Positions 32,823 to 45,835 of a stretch of 64,000 nt of DNA are shown here, piece after piece. A model generated the notes under the pieces. It saw only the letters and a list, made by a program, of their open reading frames with translations. It did not search any database and had not been told where the DNA came from. Origin of the DNA: Turritopsis dohrnii (Eukaryota; Cnidaria; Hydrozoa; Anthoathecata; Oceaniidae); NCBI GenBank assembly GCA_027922465.2, contig BQMF02000163.1, forward strand, positions 248,001 to 312,000, given 5' to 3'. Position 1 is the stretch's first letter; each line of letters begins with the position of its first letter. Position numbers and translations under genes: made by a program.

Positions 32823-35800
32823 TAGACAGGCAGCAGATGGCCACAAAAAAATGGAAACAATGCAAACTCTGGGGACAATTTGAAAATACAAAAATCATGT
32901 GCCATCTACTTTATATAAACCAAAACGAAAACCCGATTATCCAAATTTTCTTTAAGGACCAAAATATAACAAAAAAACCATGTCAAGTTTTACTCGTCAT
33001 TCCTAACTTCATGTACGCCATCATTATATCATAGAAGCTTTATTTTCGAATTCGATTTTCAAAACATTTCCGTCTACGGTATTTAAAGACGGGGGTTATA
33101 AACAAAAGAAAACACTTAATTCTATGCATGTTTTAATTCTTTTTTGTTTACATATTTTGAAATTGATTTACATATAACTAGCTAAAGTTTGAAATAAAAT
33201 GATATTTAAAAAGTCAAACTGAATTCATTTGCCTCTTTTTCATTACTAAGTGTGAAAAAATAAAACTTTTACCCCCGTATAGCAGTTCGTTTGCAAAATA
33301 TCACTATAAAAATGTACGAAAACATCATCTTCGCGGGAAATATTTTTGGAAGATGTCGAGTGGGAAGCGAAAAGCACCCTCACGGGGTATTTCTTCCCAT
33401 CGCTTATGCATTTCTCCGAAAAAGAAGAAAAAAGACGAAATATGCATAATCCATGTATTCGATGGACCTGTAGAGAGACTCCGATTCTTTTCAGAAAATG
33501 CCCTGGATAAAGTAAAAAAGGCGAGGTAGGCACATTTTATTTGTTTATTGTGTTTGTGCAGTTTGTTGATTTCTAAAACCGTTCATTGGCGAGGATTTAG
33601 TTATTCCTTCTTTTAACATGCTTTGATATAAATTTTGTGGAGAATTGTCCAATGACTTTCACATATTCTAATAATAATAACCAATCATTTTGTCTTTTAC
33701 TAGCGAAACAAGAAGTGACACAAGAGTAATAGACTTGCTAAATAATCCGAATGTCAACATTAAGAAACTACAATTCCACCAAAAATGCTATGACAAATAT
33801 ACGCATTCGAAAACTCTGGAAAGGATAGCCGGAAAGACAGGCGAAGTGGAAATAAACGATGATTCAGAACAGCCTACTTGCTCTACCACTGAATCAACTC
33901 GAGCTTCCACACGAAAAAAAGATAGAGCAGGTACATGACATTCTCTGTTTACTCTTTCTACATTCGCGTTTATTGTTTATTCTTAATTGCTACATTATCG
34001 GCAGTTTTACTTTTCTCAGAAGATTCATCCAAAAAGCCCCACCTAATTATGTTTACCTTTCTAGTGTCATGTTTAAACTGCAGAAGGCGAACGGTAGATA
34101 AAATTTTCAATCTTTATCTTTAGGGAAAACAGTAGCTGATTTAGAATGCTGCATATGTTACCATTCAAAATCTCTGAAAAGTGGCGGATATGAAACCCTA
34201 ACTAAATGCCAGACAAAAAACGCAGCGTTGAGTATCCAATCATCAGCGCTTCAAAAAAGGATAAACGATCGCCTTCTTGCTTATGTTTCTGGTGTGACTT
34301 GGGAAAATATCGTTGCTCTAGAACTTCATTACCATCGAAGTTGTTACAAAGAGTTTACTTGTCACCGCGTAGCCGTTCCGCACCAAGCCGACGATGACCA
34401 ACGTTTCGGTGAACTTTTTGATTTTGTTGGAAAACACGTCCTGGAGAGCAAGGAATTGATGAAATACCCCTTATTAAGTGACTTTTGCAAAACAATTGGC
34501 ATACATAACCACCCCGATAAGCGCGCTTTGGCGGAAATGGTTGTGAGACACTTTGAAGGGAAAATTGCAATGTGGTCACCTAAATACGGAGATTCCTTTT
34601 TATTCAACAACGAATTAGAAAAGGGTGAGATTATTGAAATTCTTGTGCAGAAAATAAATAACTTGACAGAAAATAACAAACCACCCTCGATAGAAACGCA
34701 GTTAAAAAATGTGGCATCTGCCGTTAAAAATGAGATCGAAAGTATGTCAGATACATCTGAGAGCTGGCCTCCATGTGCAGATGATCTCATCACTTCGAAA
34801 ACTGATGTCCCACCATTGCTTGATAGTTTGATAACGACAATAGTATCTGCTTCTCGAAGATCACGAGTCCGCAGTAAAAAGAAGAGAATCGTTTCATCAA
34901 TATGTCAAGATATTGTTTATTGTGCTACAAATGGTCGGCATAAATGTTCAAAACACGCTTTACTTGGTTTTTGTGTAAAACGAAGAACAGGTTCTAAAAC
35001 TATTATACAATGGCTCAATCGTCTAGGACAAATTATTTCGTACGACGAAATAAATTATTTGGAAACTTCGTTGGCGTTTGAAGCTGTAAAAAATGAATCC
35101 CTTCGAAGCTACTGCCCATCAATACTTGTTCCGTCAACATTTGTGACATTCGTATGGGATAACAATGATATCAATCCCGAGTCGATAAAAGGTAGGTAAA
35201 AGGTTTAAAATCAATTTTTAAAAGTATTTTTTTATTATGGGACTTACTGTAGCGATTGTGAAAACTCATGTGGAAACGTGTTTTAGTTTTGCCTCACACA
35301 CGTTCCAACGTGCGACACAACAATCAAAACGCTAAAAGGGTTTCCCACCTTTCTAGGGGTTTCAATGCATGTTACAAATGGGATTGTCATCCAGGTCAAG
35401 TCACAAACTGCTACTAATTTTGAAGTCGTTCCAAAAAGGATGGATACTAGGAGGAGGTCATTTCTACCGATTGAAGAAAAGATCGCAGAATTCACGGGAA
35501 AGACCAGATGTGAACCATCCAAGTTTTCTGCAGTGAATATGGAGGAGGTTACTGAATCTCAAAGCGACAGATCAAAATTGGTTGACATTTTTTGGGTCAT
35601 ATTGCAAATGTGTTGTGACAAGATTCCTGGTTGGAAAGGTTTCAATTACTCTATAATCCATGCCACGCCCGATCATTTAATCCATAGTATCGCGTATTTA
35701 CCTGCAATCAATCAGTCACCAACAAAATTTGATACGGTTCTTGAACTTTTGATGCAATCGAAAGAAAAAGCTGAAAATCTTGGACTGAAAGAAACAGACG

Positions 35801-38800
35801 TTGTATTGGACCAGGCGATTTATGCAAAAGCGTGCGAAGTATGTATTCTATATAGATATTATATATGTATGTGTTCTATAGAAAGATTCCATCCCTTACG
35901 GAAAGATACAAATTCTTTAAAATTTTCTTCGCTTTCTACAGGTCCTCATGGAACCATCTCATAAAGACTTGAAAGACTTCATTTGTCTTAGAATGGGAGC
36001 TTTCCACACAACAATGATTTTTATAGCAGTCATTGGTAAACGTTTCAGCGACGCAGGGTTAAGAGACTGGATTGTCGAAGCAAATCTACTTGGTTAGTAT
36101 AGAACGTTTCATAAAGGAGTTCTGAGTTCTCTTATTGTCAACTAAAATTAAATAAGAACTTAATGTGCTTTATTGATTCATCAGTTTGATTAAAAGCGTC
36201 GAATCAGTAATGTTTTCTACAAAGTATTTCAAAAAAGCATTTTTAATGCACTCTGTTATATTATAAGTAAATATAATAATCTATCATGCAAGGTTCCGAA
36301 TCAGTTGAAAAAACCCTCAAAGGGAAACATTACAATCATGGGATGAGGGTACTGGAGTATATTTACAATGCCTTAACTCGAATGAAAATGGAGCATTTCA
36401 AGAGCTGGTTAGAAGACAACGACCATGACTGTTTTGAACATCTCACGTCCTCGCCCAACTTTGAGAAATGCAAAAGGAATGTAAGGAATAAATTTCTATC
36501 TTTTATCCATCCTTTTATTAGAGACTATAATATGGGTTGTCGAATTTAATACCTATTTTTTTGCGGAACTAATTTTCGAGATTCAAGAAATTATTTCGCG
36601 GTGAAATGTTTTGTTGGATTTTAGCTTAACTTTGGAAATTTCTTCGAGCTTGTGGATAATGACGAAGAGCTTACACGGCTTATTGAGGAACATGATACCT
36701 TTGTCAAAGAAAATTCTGGACCAACTGCAGCATTTTGGTATTCATTTTTGGAGATGATGGACATTTTGTTATCTTTTACACGATCAGTCAAAGTTGGAAA
36801 CTGGAAGTTACACCTAGAAGCGACGAGGAGAATGATTCCCTATTTTTTTGCTTACGACCGACCAAATTATTCTCGTTTTCTTACATATTATTGAATTGAG
36901 ATGGTTCAACTTCCGACGACTCATCCCAATATCTATCAACAATTCATGTAAATATTGCATTTACTTATCATACTTAGTCTGGTTTAGTAGCTTTTTGTCT
37001 GTGCAGCCTAACCAGTGGGCATATAGCGTAAAATGAACGTTAGGTAACGTTATGTCCACTGGGTACTAAAGTTTAACTGCTGGTTTAAATGATTAATTGA
37101 TATTTGTAGGGATGGAAACTTTTCAGTAAAATGAGCTTCCGGTAGATTCAACAAAATTCCGTCGGATCAGGCGATCGAGCAAACGATCAATAGAGATCAA
37201 AAATGTCCCGGTGGAATTAAGGGTTACAGTACTTCTCAAGGAACTATCCAAAGATGGGTTTTGACGAGCCACATAGCTGCGAAATGCGTTTCTGAAATTA
37301 AGGCAACCCTTGGAGAAGTTTCAAAGTCCCATGTCCCGAAAGACTTGGGTAAATCCCGCATGAAGTTCAATAATAACTGCGTAGAGAATGCAGTCGAAAT
37401 AATGCAAAACTGGGGCTCCCCTTTCGAACACCGTGACTCACTAATAAATATTTGTTCTGGTATTGAAGCTTCGGAGAGCGTCTGTGAAGACCTTTTGAAT
37501 GCAAAACAACTCGGTGAAAATGCAATGCGGAAATTCATAGAGGATAGATTGGAGTCGGCTAATAAACCCTTTTACGATCCCATCAAAAGGTTGTCATTGA
37601 AAACTTTTCAACACATGCACAAAAGGAAGACTGTTCAACTCAAAGACAAAACAGTGACTTTGGCTGCTGAGAGAAGCATGTTTGGCAGATTATTAGCCAT
37701 TGCAAAAGACAGACCTGGCTTATCTTTGAAAGATACATTGCAATATTCATTGAGTCCCATTCCTTGGGCACTTGGCTTAGCCGATGGATCAATTGTCAAA
37801 ACGGTGAAATCAAAATTGATAAGTAAGACAAAGTCATCTATTAAGAAATTAATTTTCGTAGAAATTAATTCGAGATTTTTGCCATATTGAATCTTAATAA
37901 AAAATGAGCCCAATAAGCTCAGATCGATTTCATTATAAAGCTTTGCTGAAAATAAGTTTAAAAAATTGGTACCTTCAATCTATCGGATACCGTTCTGTAT
38001 ATTCCCATATATGGACTGTGTATTGCCTCGTAAGGCATAAGTACGGAAATATACGGAATGTACCAGACGATTTGAATCATTATAAAATCTTTCTGCTCTA
38101 GATGCAATCGAAGCGAATTGTCCAACTGCCGTCAAAGAGGAAGTTCCACAAGGATCTACATTTGTATTCGATGGCATGGTCATGATACAGCAAATGGATA
38201 ACAAGGATCTTGTTACATATGGTGACATCTCAGTCTGTCTTTTCAAGAGAATTGCTATTTCGTTTATTGTTTACTTTACTACGGATCAATACAGAGAGGG
38301 TTCCATTAAATCGTTCGAACGAGCCAAAAGGGGATCGAGGGGAACGATTCGTATGAAAGTTGAGCGTCGAGATCAAAACCGTCCAAGGCAGTGGAAAAAG
38401 TTCTTGGCAGACTCTGAAAATAAACTACAACTCACAAGATTCATTCTTAATGACTGGGCGACTCATGCTGTTTTAAAACCATATCTTAACGGCCGAATAA
38501 TTTTCTTCAATCTGGAGTCAAAATTTTACAAACTAAAATGTGACGGCGAAAATGTAGGTGATTTTTTTTTTATTTAACTATTGCTGAGTGATTTGCTGAA
38601 AAGTATTAGCTAATCCTTAAAGTATATAAAGTAAGCCTCGTGGAATTAGAATAAAAGTTTCACGTCAGTCCAATTTTTGCTAGAGTCTTGATCCTATATT
38701 TTTGACTGTACTTTCTTACAAACGGTTTTTGTTGTGAGATGTATGGAAATATCTCATTGCTGTTTCATAGGTAACTTGTGAAGAAGAAGAAGATCTAGCT

Positions 38801-40381
38801 ACAAACCAGGAAGAAGCCGATACGAAAGTATTCCTGTGCGTCAAACATGCATACGATGTATTTGGGTGTGAAAATGTGTGCATTCGAACTGTCGACAGTG
38901 ACATTGCCATTTACTCATTGTTCTTTCAAAGCCAATTTCCCAGTACCAAAATGTCCTTGCAGATGGGAGCAGGCAACAAACGACGAGTGTTAGACATTGA
39001 AGAAATTTGTAGAGAACTTGGAGTTGACTGTTGCGAGGCCCTTCCCGCTCTGCACGCCTTTACAGGAAGTGACTACACGAGTGCCTTTCATGGTTTAGGC
39101 AAGGTTAAGGCGTATAAGACAATGCTCAAGTCAGATGAGTATTTGAATACGTTTAAAAAAATGGGTCAATCCTTTATCTTTGATTCGGGGTCCTTTAACA
39201 GCATCGAAAAGTTTGTATGTAATCTATATGGTGCCAAACAGTGCTCCGATGTTAACGAGGCCAGATATTATAAATTCTGCAGCAGTGAGAAAGCCTCCGA
39301 GCCACAGAAGCTCCCTCCAACAAGAGATGCTCTTTTATGCCATTGCAAAAGAGTTGCGTATGTAACTGCTGTGGTAAAAGCCTCGCTGGAAAGCTTTCCA
39401 GACGTACCCGATCCTCAAGATGGCTATGGATGGTTACTTGATGAGGATGGTAATCTTGAAATTCAATGGATGTTACTACCTCCAGCCCCTGAGCAAGTTT
39501 TACATTCGATAACTTGTAATTGCAAAAAAGGATGCCTCACCCGCGCCTGTTCATGTCATTCCCATGGGTTACCTTGCACTGATCTTTGCTCATGCAAAGA
39601 TTGTGTAAATGGAATTGATGGCGAAGATGACGATGAAGCAGCTGATTGCGAAAGCTCCGACGATGAGAAGGATAGTGATAGCGATGATGAGATTGACTAA
39701 AACCATGATTGTTATTAGTTATATGTTTATTTTTTTTAGATCTACAAATTGCACTGCGCGAAAATCAAGAATTTTGCGTTTACGGTTTTCGTGGTTTTTG
39801 CGAATTTCAGCAATTTTTCCGTTAGTCAGTGTCCGCGAAATTTTCAAGATATTTTTTCTATAACGATATATTATTATTTGGAAAAACTTAGCAATTTCAA
39901 GGATTTTTCACTAGAATACTTCGTAAACAATGCATAAAAAGCCCATTCTTACATAGTATCCATGAAATTTAACTCTCACGAAGATTTAAGTAAGTTTTAA
40001 GTAAGTATTTTCATTGAAGATTTCCAAATATATTGTGTGGTAAGCGATTATTCTCATGAGTTGATGACGTCATTATTCAAACTTTGCAGCTTGATAACTT
40101 TTGATACATAAATTTTGACTTTAATGTTTTTTATGAAAGTTTGATCAGTATCAAAAAATCTATCGATTAATATATAACAATTTTACATTTTGAGTAAAAT
40201 TTTTTTCGTCCTATGGAGTGACGTCATTGGAACCTATAATTGACCCTAAAATCCGCCTTAAAGAAAATTTCGAAAATCGGGTTTCAGATTCTTGTTTCCA
40301 AGGATGAAATTGATGGTCTTACTATAAATCGGGTTTGTCCCACACATTTCCAACATTTTTTGGCCATCAGCTGCCTGTCTA
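32823..40381 (+). mobile_element. Academ-type DNA transposon, 7,559 bp
   Basis: The ends are inverted repeats, TAGACAGGCAGC on both sides, continuing with few mismatches to about 28 bp (…GATGGCCA…AAAAATG). A 3-bp target duplication, ACT, flanks it (32820-32822 and 40382-40384). Removing the element and one ACT leaves the interrupted hAT frame continuous. The single large spliced gene inside carries an XPG-like nuclease region and a cysteine cluster, features described for the Academ superfamily, which also makes 3-4 bp duplications (established knowledge, recalled, not searched). Confidence 0.75.
33353..39700 (+). pseudogene. Academ transposase/XPG-like protein, ten exons
   Basis: Exons with GT...AG borders at 33353-33525, 33704-33930, 34124-35191, 35287-35838, 35942-36092, 36293-36480, 36625-36947, 37110-37822, 38102-38553 and 38771-39700; about 1,590 codons. 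The start is the ATG before SSGKRKAPSRG. The middle exons have helical segments such as GPTAAFWYSFLEMMDILL and PYFFAYDRPNYSRFL that belong to the presumed DDE region. Exon 9 (VFDGMVMIQQM, then QYREGSIKSFERAKRGSRG) and exon 10 (QEEADTKVFLC, IRTVDSDIAIYSL, ALHAFTGSDYTSAFHGLGKV) carry the acidic residues and helix-hairpin-like segment of an XPG/FEN nuclease. A nine-cysteine cluster (CNCKKGCLTRACSC ... CSCKDC) and an acidic tail follow. Defects seen: a frame change near 36890 and a TGA at 37132-37134. Exon borders are inferred from frame continuity. Confidence 0.7.
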
Positions 40382-40894
40382 ACTGCTTATAATTACTGTG
40401 TCAAATGGCTTCCATTGGATGATCCATTATACAAGCATAGTTCATTTATTGAGTTCTCTAAAAGATCTAGGAGCACCATTGATGATCTAGTGGAGTTGTT
40501 AACGTTGTTCCCGAAACGATACACAGCATACATCAATGACCCGACACTACTTGATACTCTTGAAGAAGAGCTGCAGTTGTATCAGAGCATGGTAGCAGCT
40601 GAGATTCCTGATGATGTATGGAAAAACGCGATTGTGCGCATCACTGATGTAAAAGTGTACCATAGAATGGATATTATTTGGGCAAATTTACATGAAAAGC
40701 TCCAAAAATGTGCTGAAATTGCTTTGTTTCTCCTTAGGATTCCGCACAGCAATGCAGCTGAAGAACGCATATTTTCGATGATTGGGAAAAATAAGACTAA
40801 GTTCCGGTCCAGTTTGGACCTTAGTAATTCCCTCAATTCAATCCTGCTGATAAAGATGAATCAACCAGAAACTCTTACACCATGTTATCAATGA
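40382..40894 (+). pseudogene. hAT transposase, 3' part
   Basis: Continuation of the frame cut at 32822. After the second ACT it reads TAYNYCVKWLPLDD, then the frame from 40415 to 40894. It includes the hAT C-terminal dimerisation region (RIPHSNAAEERIFSMIGKN and SLDLSNSLNSILLIKM). This part is unbroken to its stop. Confidence 0.85.
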
Positions 40895-43000
40895 AAAATA
40901 CCACATGAACTGCTCCAAAAGTCGGCTTGTACTGAGTACAACAAAGCTCACTCATCTTCCTCAAAAGAATAAAATGGTTTAAGTGTGGAAAATACGTTGT
41001 TTTGTTTTTACTGCCATGTGTCATCTGGTTTGGAATTTATTTCTTGTGTTTATTATTGTTACAAAAATAAAAACACGTCCACCATTTCTATTTTTAACAT
41101 AATATACATGTACCTCGATCCCAGCGCTTCTTGGTTTTTCTTTCCTATCATATAGCGCTATATAGTATTAAAAAAAGCCAAAAAGCGCTGTGATCGTGGT
41201 TGGTCTATTTAAAGAAGGCAAACAGTGCTTGCGACAAGTTTCATAAGAAAAGAGAAGTGCTGGAGACAAGTTCAGAAGATATATAGACAGGTTTTGTGAT
41301 TTGTTTGCATGACAACAAAATAGATGGTAGCTCTCAAAAGCCATTTTCCAGCGATCTAGAAGTGCTAATTCTCAAAATTTTCCCCTTGGCGCCAACGTTG
41401 ATTTTTCATTTTCATTTTTGTTTCTTTGTTTTTTCCTTTTCATTCCACACTGTACATACGTTTTCCTTTTGCTTGTAAATATTTCTGCCCAGATAGGTAT
41501 TTTGTTTTCATGTTTTTGTATATATTATATACAATATTGTATATTAAAGAAGTAAACTAGTTGTTATTACATGGGGCTTGATGATAAGGCACTACTGCCT
41601 TCTGCTTGCTCCAGCCATTATATATGATTATATTTGAGATTTGTATATGATATTGGCGAAATAAAAATAAAATAAAAAATAAAATAAAAACCATGGTGGC
41701 GCCTCACGGAGATACTATTTTTATTTTATCAGTAACTCCCGCCAATTTGTAACACCAGGTTGGAAGGTATGCATCTTTGCTTAACTTCTTGCCTCGATTC
41801 GCTTAAGTCGCTCCAGACCTCAAATTGTTTGTGACAAAATAAGTAGGTATAGTCAAAGTTGGCCACAATAATGTTATATACAAGAAACATTACTTCGGCA
41901 TAATAAGCTATCTTCAAGTATTTTTTACAAACTTGGTTTAAAATTCTTACTCTCCATCAGCAGTTTCCATAATAAAGCCAAGCTAACGTCAGGAAACATG
42001 TTTAAGATCTTGCGATGGAGTACCGCGATGATGAAATGTTTATTATTTTCTCGGTTTTTCAGAAGAAAATGTTTTTTAAATTATGCATGTTTTTACACGA
42101 GAAGAAAGAATGAAGAAATTTAATAAACAGCGTCTTCTGAAAGTAATTTTTACTACCAGGGCTGGAAATATAACCTGGCTTTCACTGGCGATAAATAATT
42201 TCTTACTTGCCTATTACGTCACAAGTTTTAAGAGATTTGGAGCAAGTTTTTAAAAATCGTTCGAGGAAGAGAAGCAGCGAGCATGTAATGGCGGCCAGAA
42301 TTGATCTTCAAATTGTGGAAAAAAGTCACAGCTTTGAGCTTTTTGAGATCGAGGTAAAATGCTTAAAAATAACAGTACTGATACTAAAGTTGATTAAAAA
42401 AACTTTTTGTATTAACATATCAGCATAATTATCTTTAATAGAACTCCACAATTCTTCCGTAATTGAACTTTGCAAAGGATATTTTATCCAAAGTAAGAAT
42501 TTTTCATCGGAATAAACCAACATCAACCCGTTATTGCTGGAAAAATTATTTAGCATTATGTTTTTAGCAGCATCAACCAATAACTTCAATCGAAAGTTTT
42601 AATGCGCAAAGCGAATATAAAGGAAAAAAACAATGCAACCTAGCGACCCAAACACTTCCCCAGATGAGCCCCACCCCCAAATACCGACAGAATGTCTAAT
42701 GTTGAAAAACAAATTAGACAAATTACTTCAGTTCTGTCTACTTTACAAAATAAATTAGACAAGGTAAATATTAAAGTACATTACAAAAAATATGAACATT
42801 ATTACAAAAGCAACCTGCTAAATTCAGAAAAATGCTAAACATTGATATGGTAGATAGATTAGTACAATACAAAAACTTTATAGGTACTTCATAATCAGGA
42901 AAGTCGCCAGCTAGTAGTTTTAAATAACCTGGAAGAAAAAATAGAAAAGGTTTGTACTCATTGTAGCTTTAGTTGCTACAGTAATAATAATAATAAAAAT
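40895..43000. other. No recognisable gene
   Basis: AT-rich sequence with short meaningless frames (41296-41478, 42207-42428 and others). (AAAT)n runs lie at 41660-41692 and an (AAT)n run at 42980-43000, just before the mariner end. No hAT 3' inverted repeat could be matched. Confidence 0.45.
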
Positions 43001-43001
43001 A

Positions 43002-43830
43002 TACAGTGTGTCCTGAAAAAACGGATTCCTAGATTTAAAAAGCTGTAACTTTTGAAGTTTTTACTCGTTACATGCGATTTTTATATCATTTAAAAGATCT
43101 TTTTCTTAACTTTTCAGAAAAGATACGCATATGTTGTGAAGTTTAATATTTAGAAAGTTATTCAGGTTTAAATGTTTCGATACCGTCATTAACTTCTTAA
43201 AGGTCAATAAACTCAACACTTAACGATTAATTATCCTTTTGTTTTCAGTAAAATGTTGTCTGCACAAAAATTTTTGAAAACTCACAAATATTTCAATGAT
43301 TGTGTGAAATGTACTTAAACGTAAAATTAATTCTTCAATGAAAACTTATTCGCCGTGCTCTCTGAAAACCTTTACAACCAGAATAAAATATCGATAACTC
43401 TCTCATCATGCAGCTTACAGTGGAACAGAGAGTGTTTGTTGTGAAAAAATATCATGAAAGTAGAAGTTAACTGTACGAGCAGCTTTTCAACAGCAATTTC
43501 CTGCCGCTAATCCACCTTTGAATAGCACAATGTTTAGAAATGTAGAAAAATAGAACACTGAAGGCACTAGCAAAAATTTGAATAAAGAAAAGAGTGGTAG
43601 GAGGAGAACAGCGAGAAGCCAACAAAACATCCAAATAGTTAGACAGTTATTAGCTCAGCAGCCCAATGGCTTTTCTTGCCGACGCAACCCAACTGGCCTA
43701 TCCAAAATAGCATTTAACGAAATTACCAGAAAAGATTTACGTTGGCATCCTTACAAGATACATGTTGTGCAAGAGTTGCAAAATGGTGACATGGCTAGAA
43801 TGTTGCGATTCTGTAGATGGTTTTAGTAGA
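43002..43830 (+). pseudogene. mariner-like element, 5' fragment
   Basis: After a TA at 43002-43003 the sequence begins CAGTGTGTCCTGAAAAAAC, a typical mariner-type inverted repeat start. The coding starts at the ATG at 43408 (MQLTVEQRVFVVKKYHES), shifts frame several times, and is clearest at 43578-43826: SGRRRTARSQQNIQIVRQLL, then RKDLRWHPYKIHVVQEL, the second helix-turn-helix and the linker to the catalytic core. The core itself and the 3' inverted repeat are absent, so this is a truncated dead copy. Confidence 0.7.
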
Positions 43831-43834
43831 AGCC

Positions 43835-44620
43835 ACTATGTCACAAAAAACTCTCCCGTTACATTAAGCTTGTTCAAAGGGAAGTATTGATTGATTCTTG
43901 CTACTTACCCAAAACGGTTCAAAATATGAGAGGTGTAGCTTTGGAGGACCCCCCTTTGCCTTGTAATATGACGTCAGAGGTTTCCATAGCATCCAAAAAA
44001 AATCGACTAAAAATCAAAATTTTTTATACCAATCAAAAGCTCTTTCAAAATGCTCAAAAATAAGTATAACAAACATACCTCAAAAATTATCTAGTAAAAA
44101 GATACAAGCTTTTATCTTTCTTCTCGAAACCGGGGGTAAAATATGTTAAAAAATCGCAAAAAACTTAATTTATTGACTTTTTAGTGAAGGTTGACCTTCA
44201 CAACTGGTTTTCAGTTCAACTAACTTGCTGACACAATATCATTCGCCTGGTAGCTCAAATCATTTGAACTACTGAGTGAATCAAAAAGCAGTCCACTCTA
44301 TCACACGACCACAGGAAACAAAATGGAAAGTCGCAAAAAAATCGAGAAAAATGTCTCGGCGGATAAATGTTATGTCATCTGGTTTGCTTGAATTCGCAGC
44401 TAGTAAGATTCGTAGATAGTAAGAAAATAAAAACCCATTTCCATTTTTCGCTGCAGCGATCAAATTTATTTTATCTTGCGAATGAATTAAATAAATTTGT
44501 GGGGATTTTTCAACTAACAACTTGTTAAACACGTGAAACGGAAAAAGAAAAACGAAAATTAAATTTAATTATGACGAAATAAAATTTGAAAGCTTTATTT
44601 GTTATTTCCTGACCTTGAGG
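43835..44620. other. No recognisable feature
   Basis: Short open frames only (44281-44532 minus). Nothing recognisable. Confidence 0.45.
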
Positions 44621-44629
44621 CTTCCAAGA

Positions 44630-45835
44630 TTATTTTGCATGTGACAATAAATAAGAAAAAACATTTCGAGCATCTTCAAACGTTGTACTTGGTTTTATAT
44701 TAAGTTCTTCCGATAGATACTCAAAGTATTCTTGCAAGAGTACCTGGTTATCATCCTCAACCAGCCAGTTGTCATCTAAATGACTCTTGATAACACGAAA
44801 ATCAATATTCGTAATTGGATAGGCACTGTCAATAAAACCGTTTGGTGGAGAAACGAATAGTAACTCCGGTCTTCCATGAACAATACTATACTTGGAACAT
44901 CGAATGTAATGGCTATTCCAAGCTTCTTTTAATTCATCCAGCTCTTCCTGTATCAAGGTTGAGAAACAATGCCAAGCACACGCTTTCTCAACATCATCAT
45001 CTGGATTGTACTTTCCAGTATGTATCATATCACGGAAGAATCTGATGATGAAACCACTTTTGCAACGTCGTAGTTGAGACGCTTCAATCCGTTGATTAGT
45101 GTGAGATGACCCATATAAATGGGAGTTTTCAGCAGATAATGAATCACTGTCATTTCTGCGAAAGAAATATTGAGCTGCAGCCGCAATTACATTTTCAGAA
45201 CCACAGTCCGTTTGCAACCTTTTAGGGACACCACCTACATCAGCAACACAGTTGAGGTATAAATTTCCCACGACACTCGGATTGTTGTTCGATTTAACAA
45301 GTTTTAACCATAGTATTCTACGGCTAAAGATGTCTATGCAGCCATGAATTGGAAAACCGTAATGTTTCAGTTTATCATAACCGTCCATGTGCCATGTGTC
45401 ATTTGGTCCATTGGAGTGATATAATCGGCGATGGAGACATTGTGTACGGCGACGAGAAACGCCTTCTGGATCCAGATTTCTGACTGTCTCCATCACCATC
45501 TTTCCTGACGTGAAGATACCTCGGTTAAAACGGAGGTGATGCTATAGTGCTCTGTAACCCATATCTGCTGACGAATTTTGCAATTCGGAGGAAATAGCAA
45601 CTTCAATTTTATTCATTTCGCGAAGATTATAAGAATACTTTCTACTTAAACCCATGGCTTTGATTTTATTCTTCAACGTCCTTAGACACATTTTTACACC
45701 GTGGCTACTACCTAATTACATTAAAATTTCTTTGTAAGTATAACCTCGTTTGAAGTAAGATGCTATAATATGTCCAATTCTACTTTTGGGGAGTTGGTTA
45801 CCACATTGCTGGCAGAATCTATCACCAGTGTCAAC
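44630..45835 (-). pseudogene. rve integrase-core protein
   Basis: The main frame (44630-45499, 289 codons) has an integrase core. The catalytic residues are in TWHMDGYDKLKHYGFP (Asp39), RLQTDCGSENVIA (Asp98) and TNQRIEASQLRR (Glu139); then comes the conserved tail WNSHYIRCSKYSIVHGRPELLF. Upstream, across stops, the minus strand continues to about 45835 with a zinc-ribbon-like FCQQCGN and a helix-turn-helix segment (ASYFKRGYTYKEIL). This order (ribbon, HTH, then rve) is known to me from uncharacterised integrase-core proteins of fish and cnidarians. The catalytic triad is intact but the N-terminal part has at least two stops, so it is a relic. It could be a DNA transposon or a domesticated gene family; no ends are visible. 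Confidence 0.7.
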
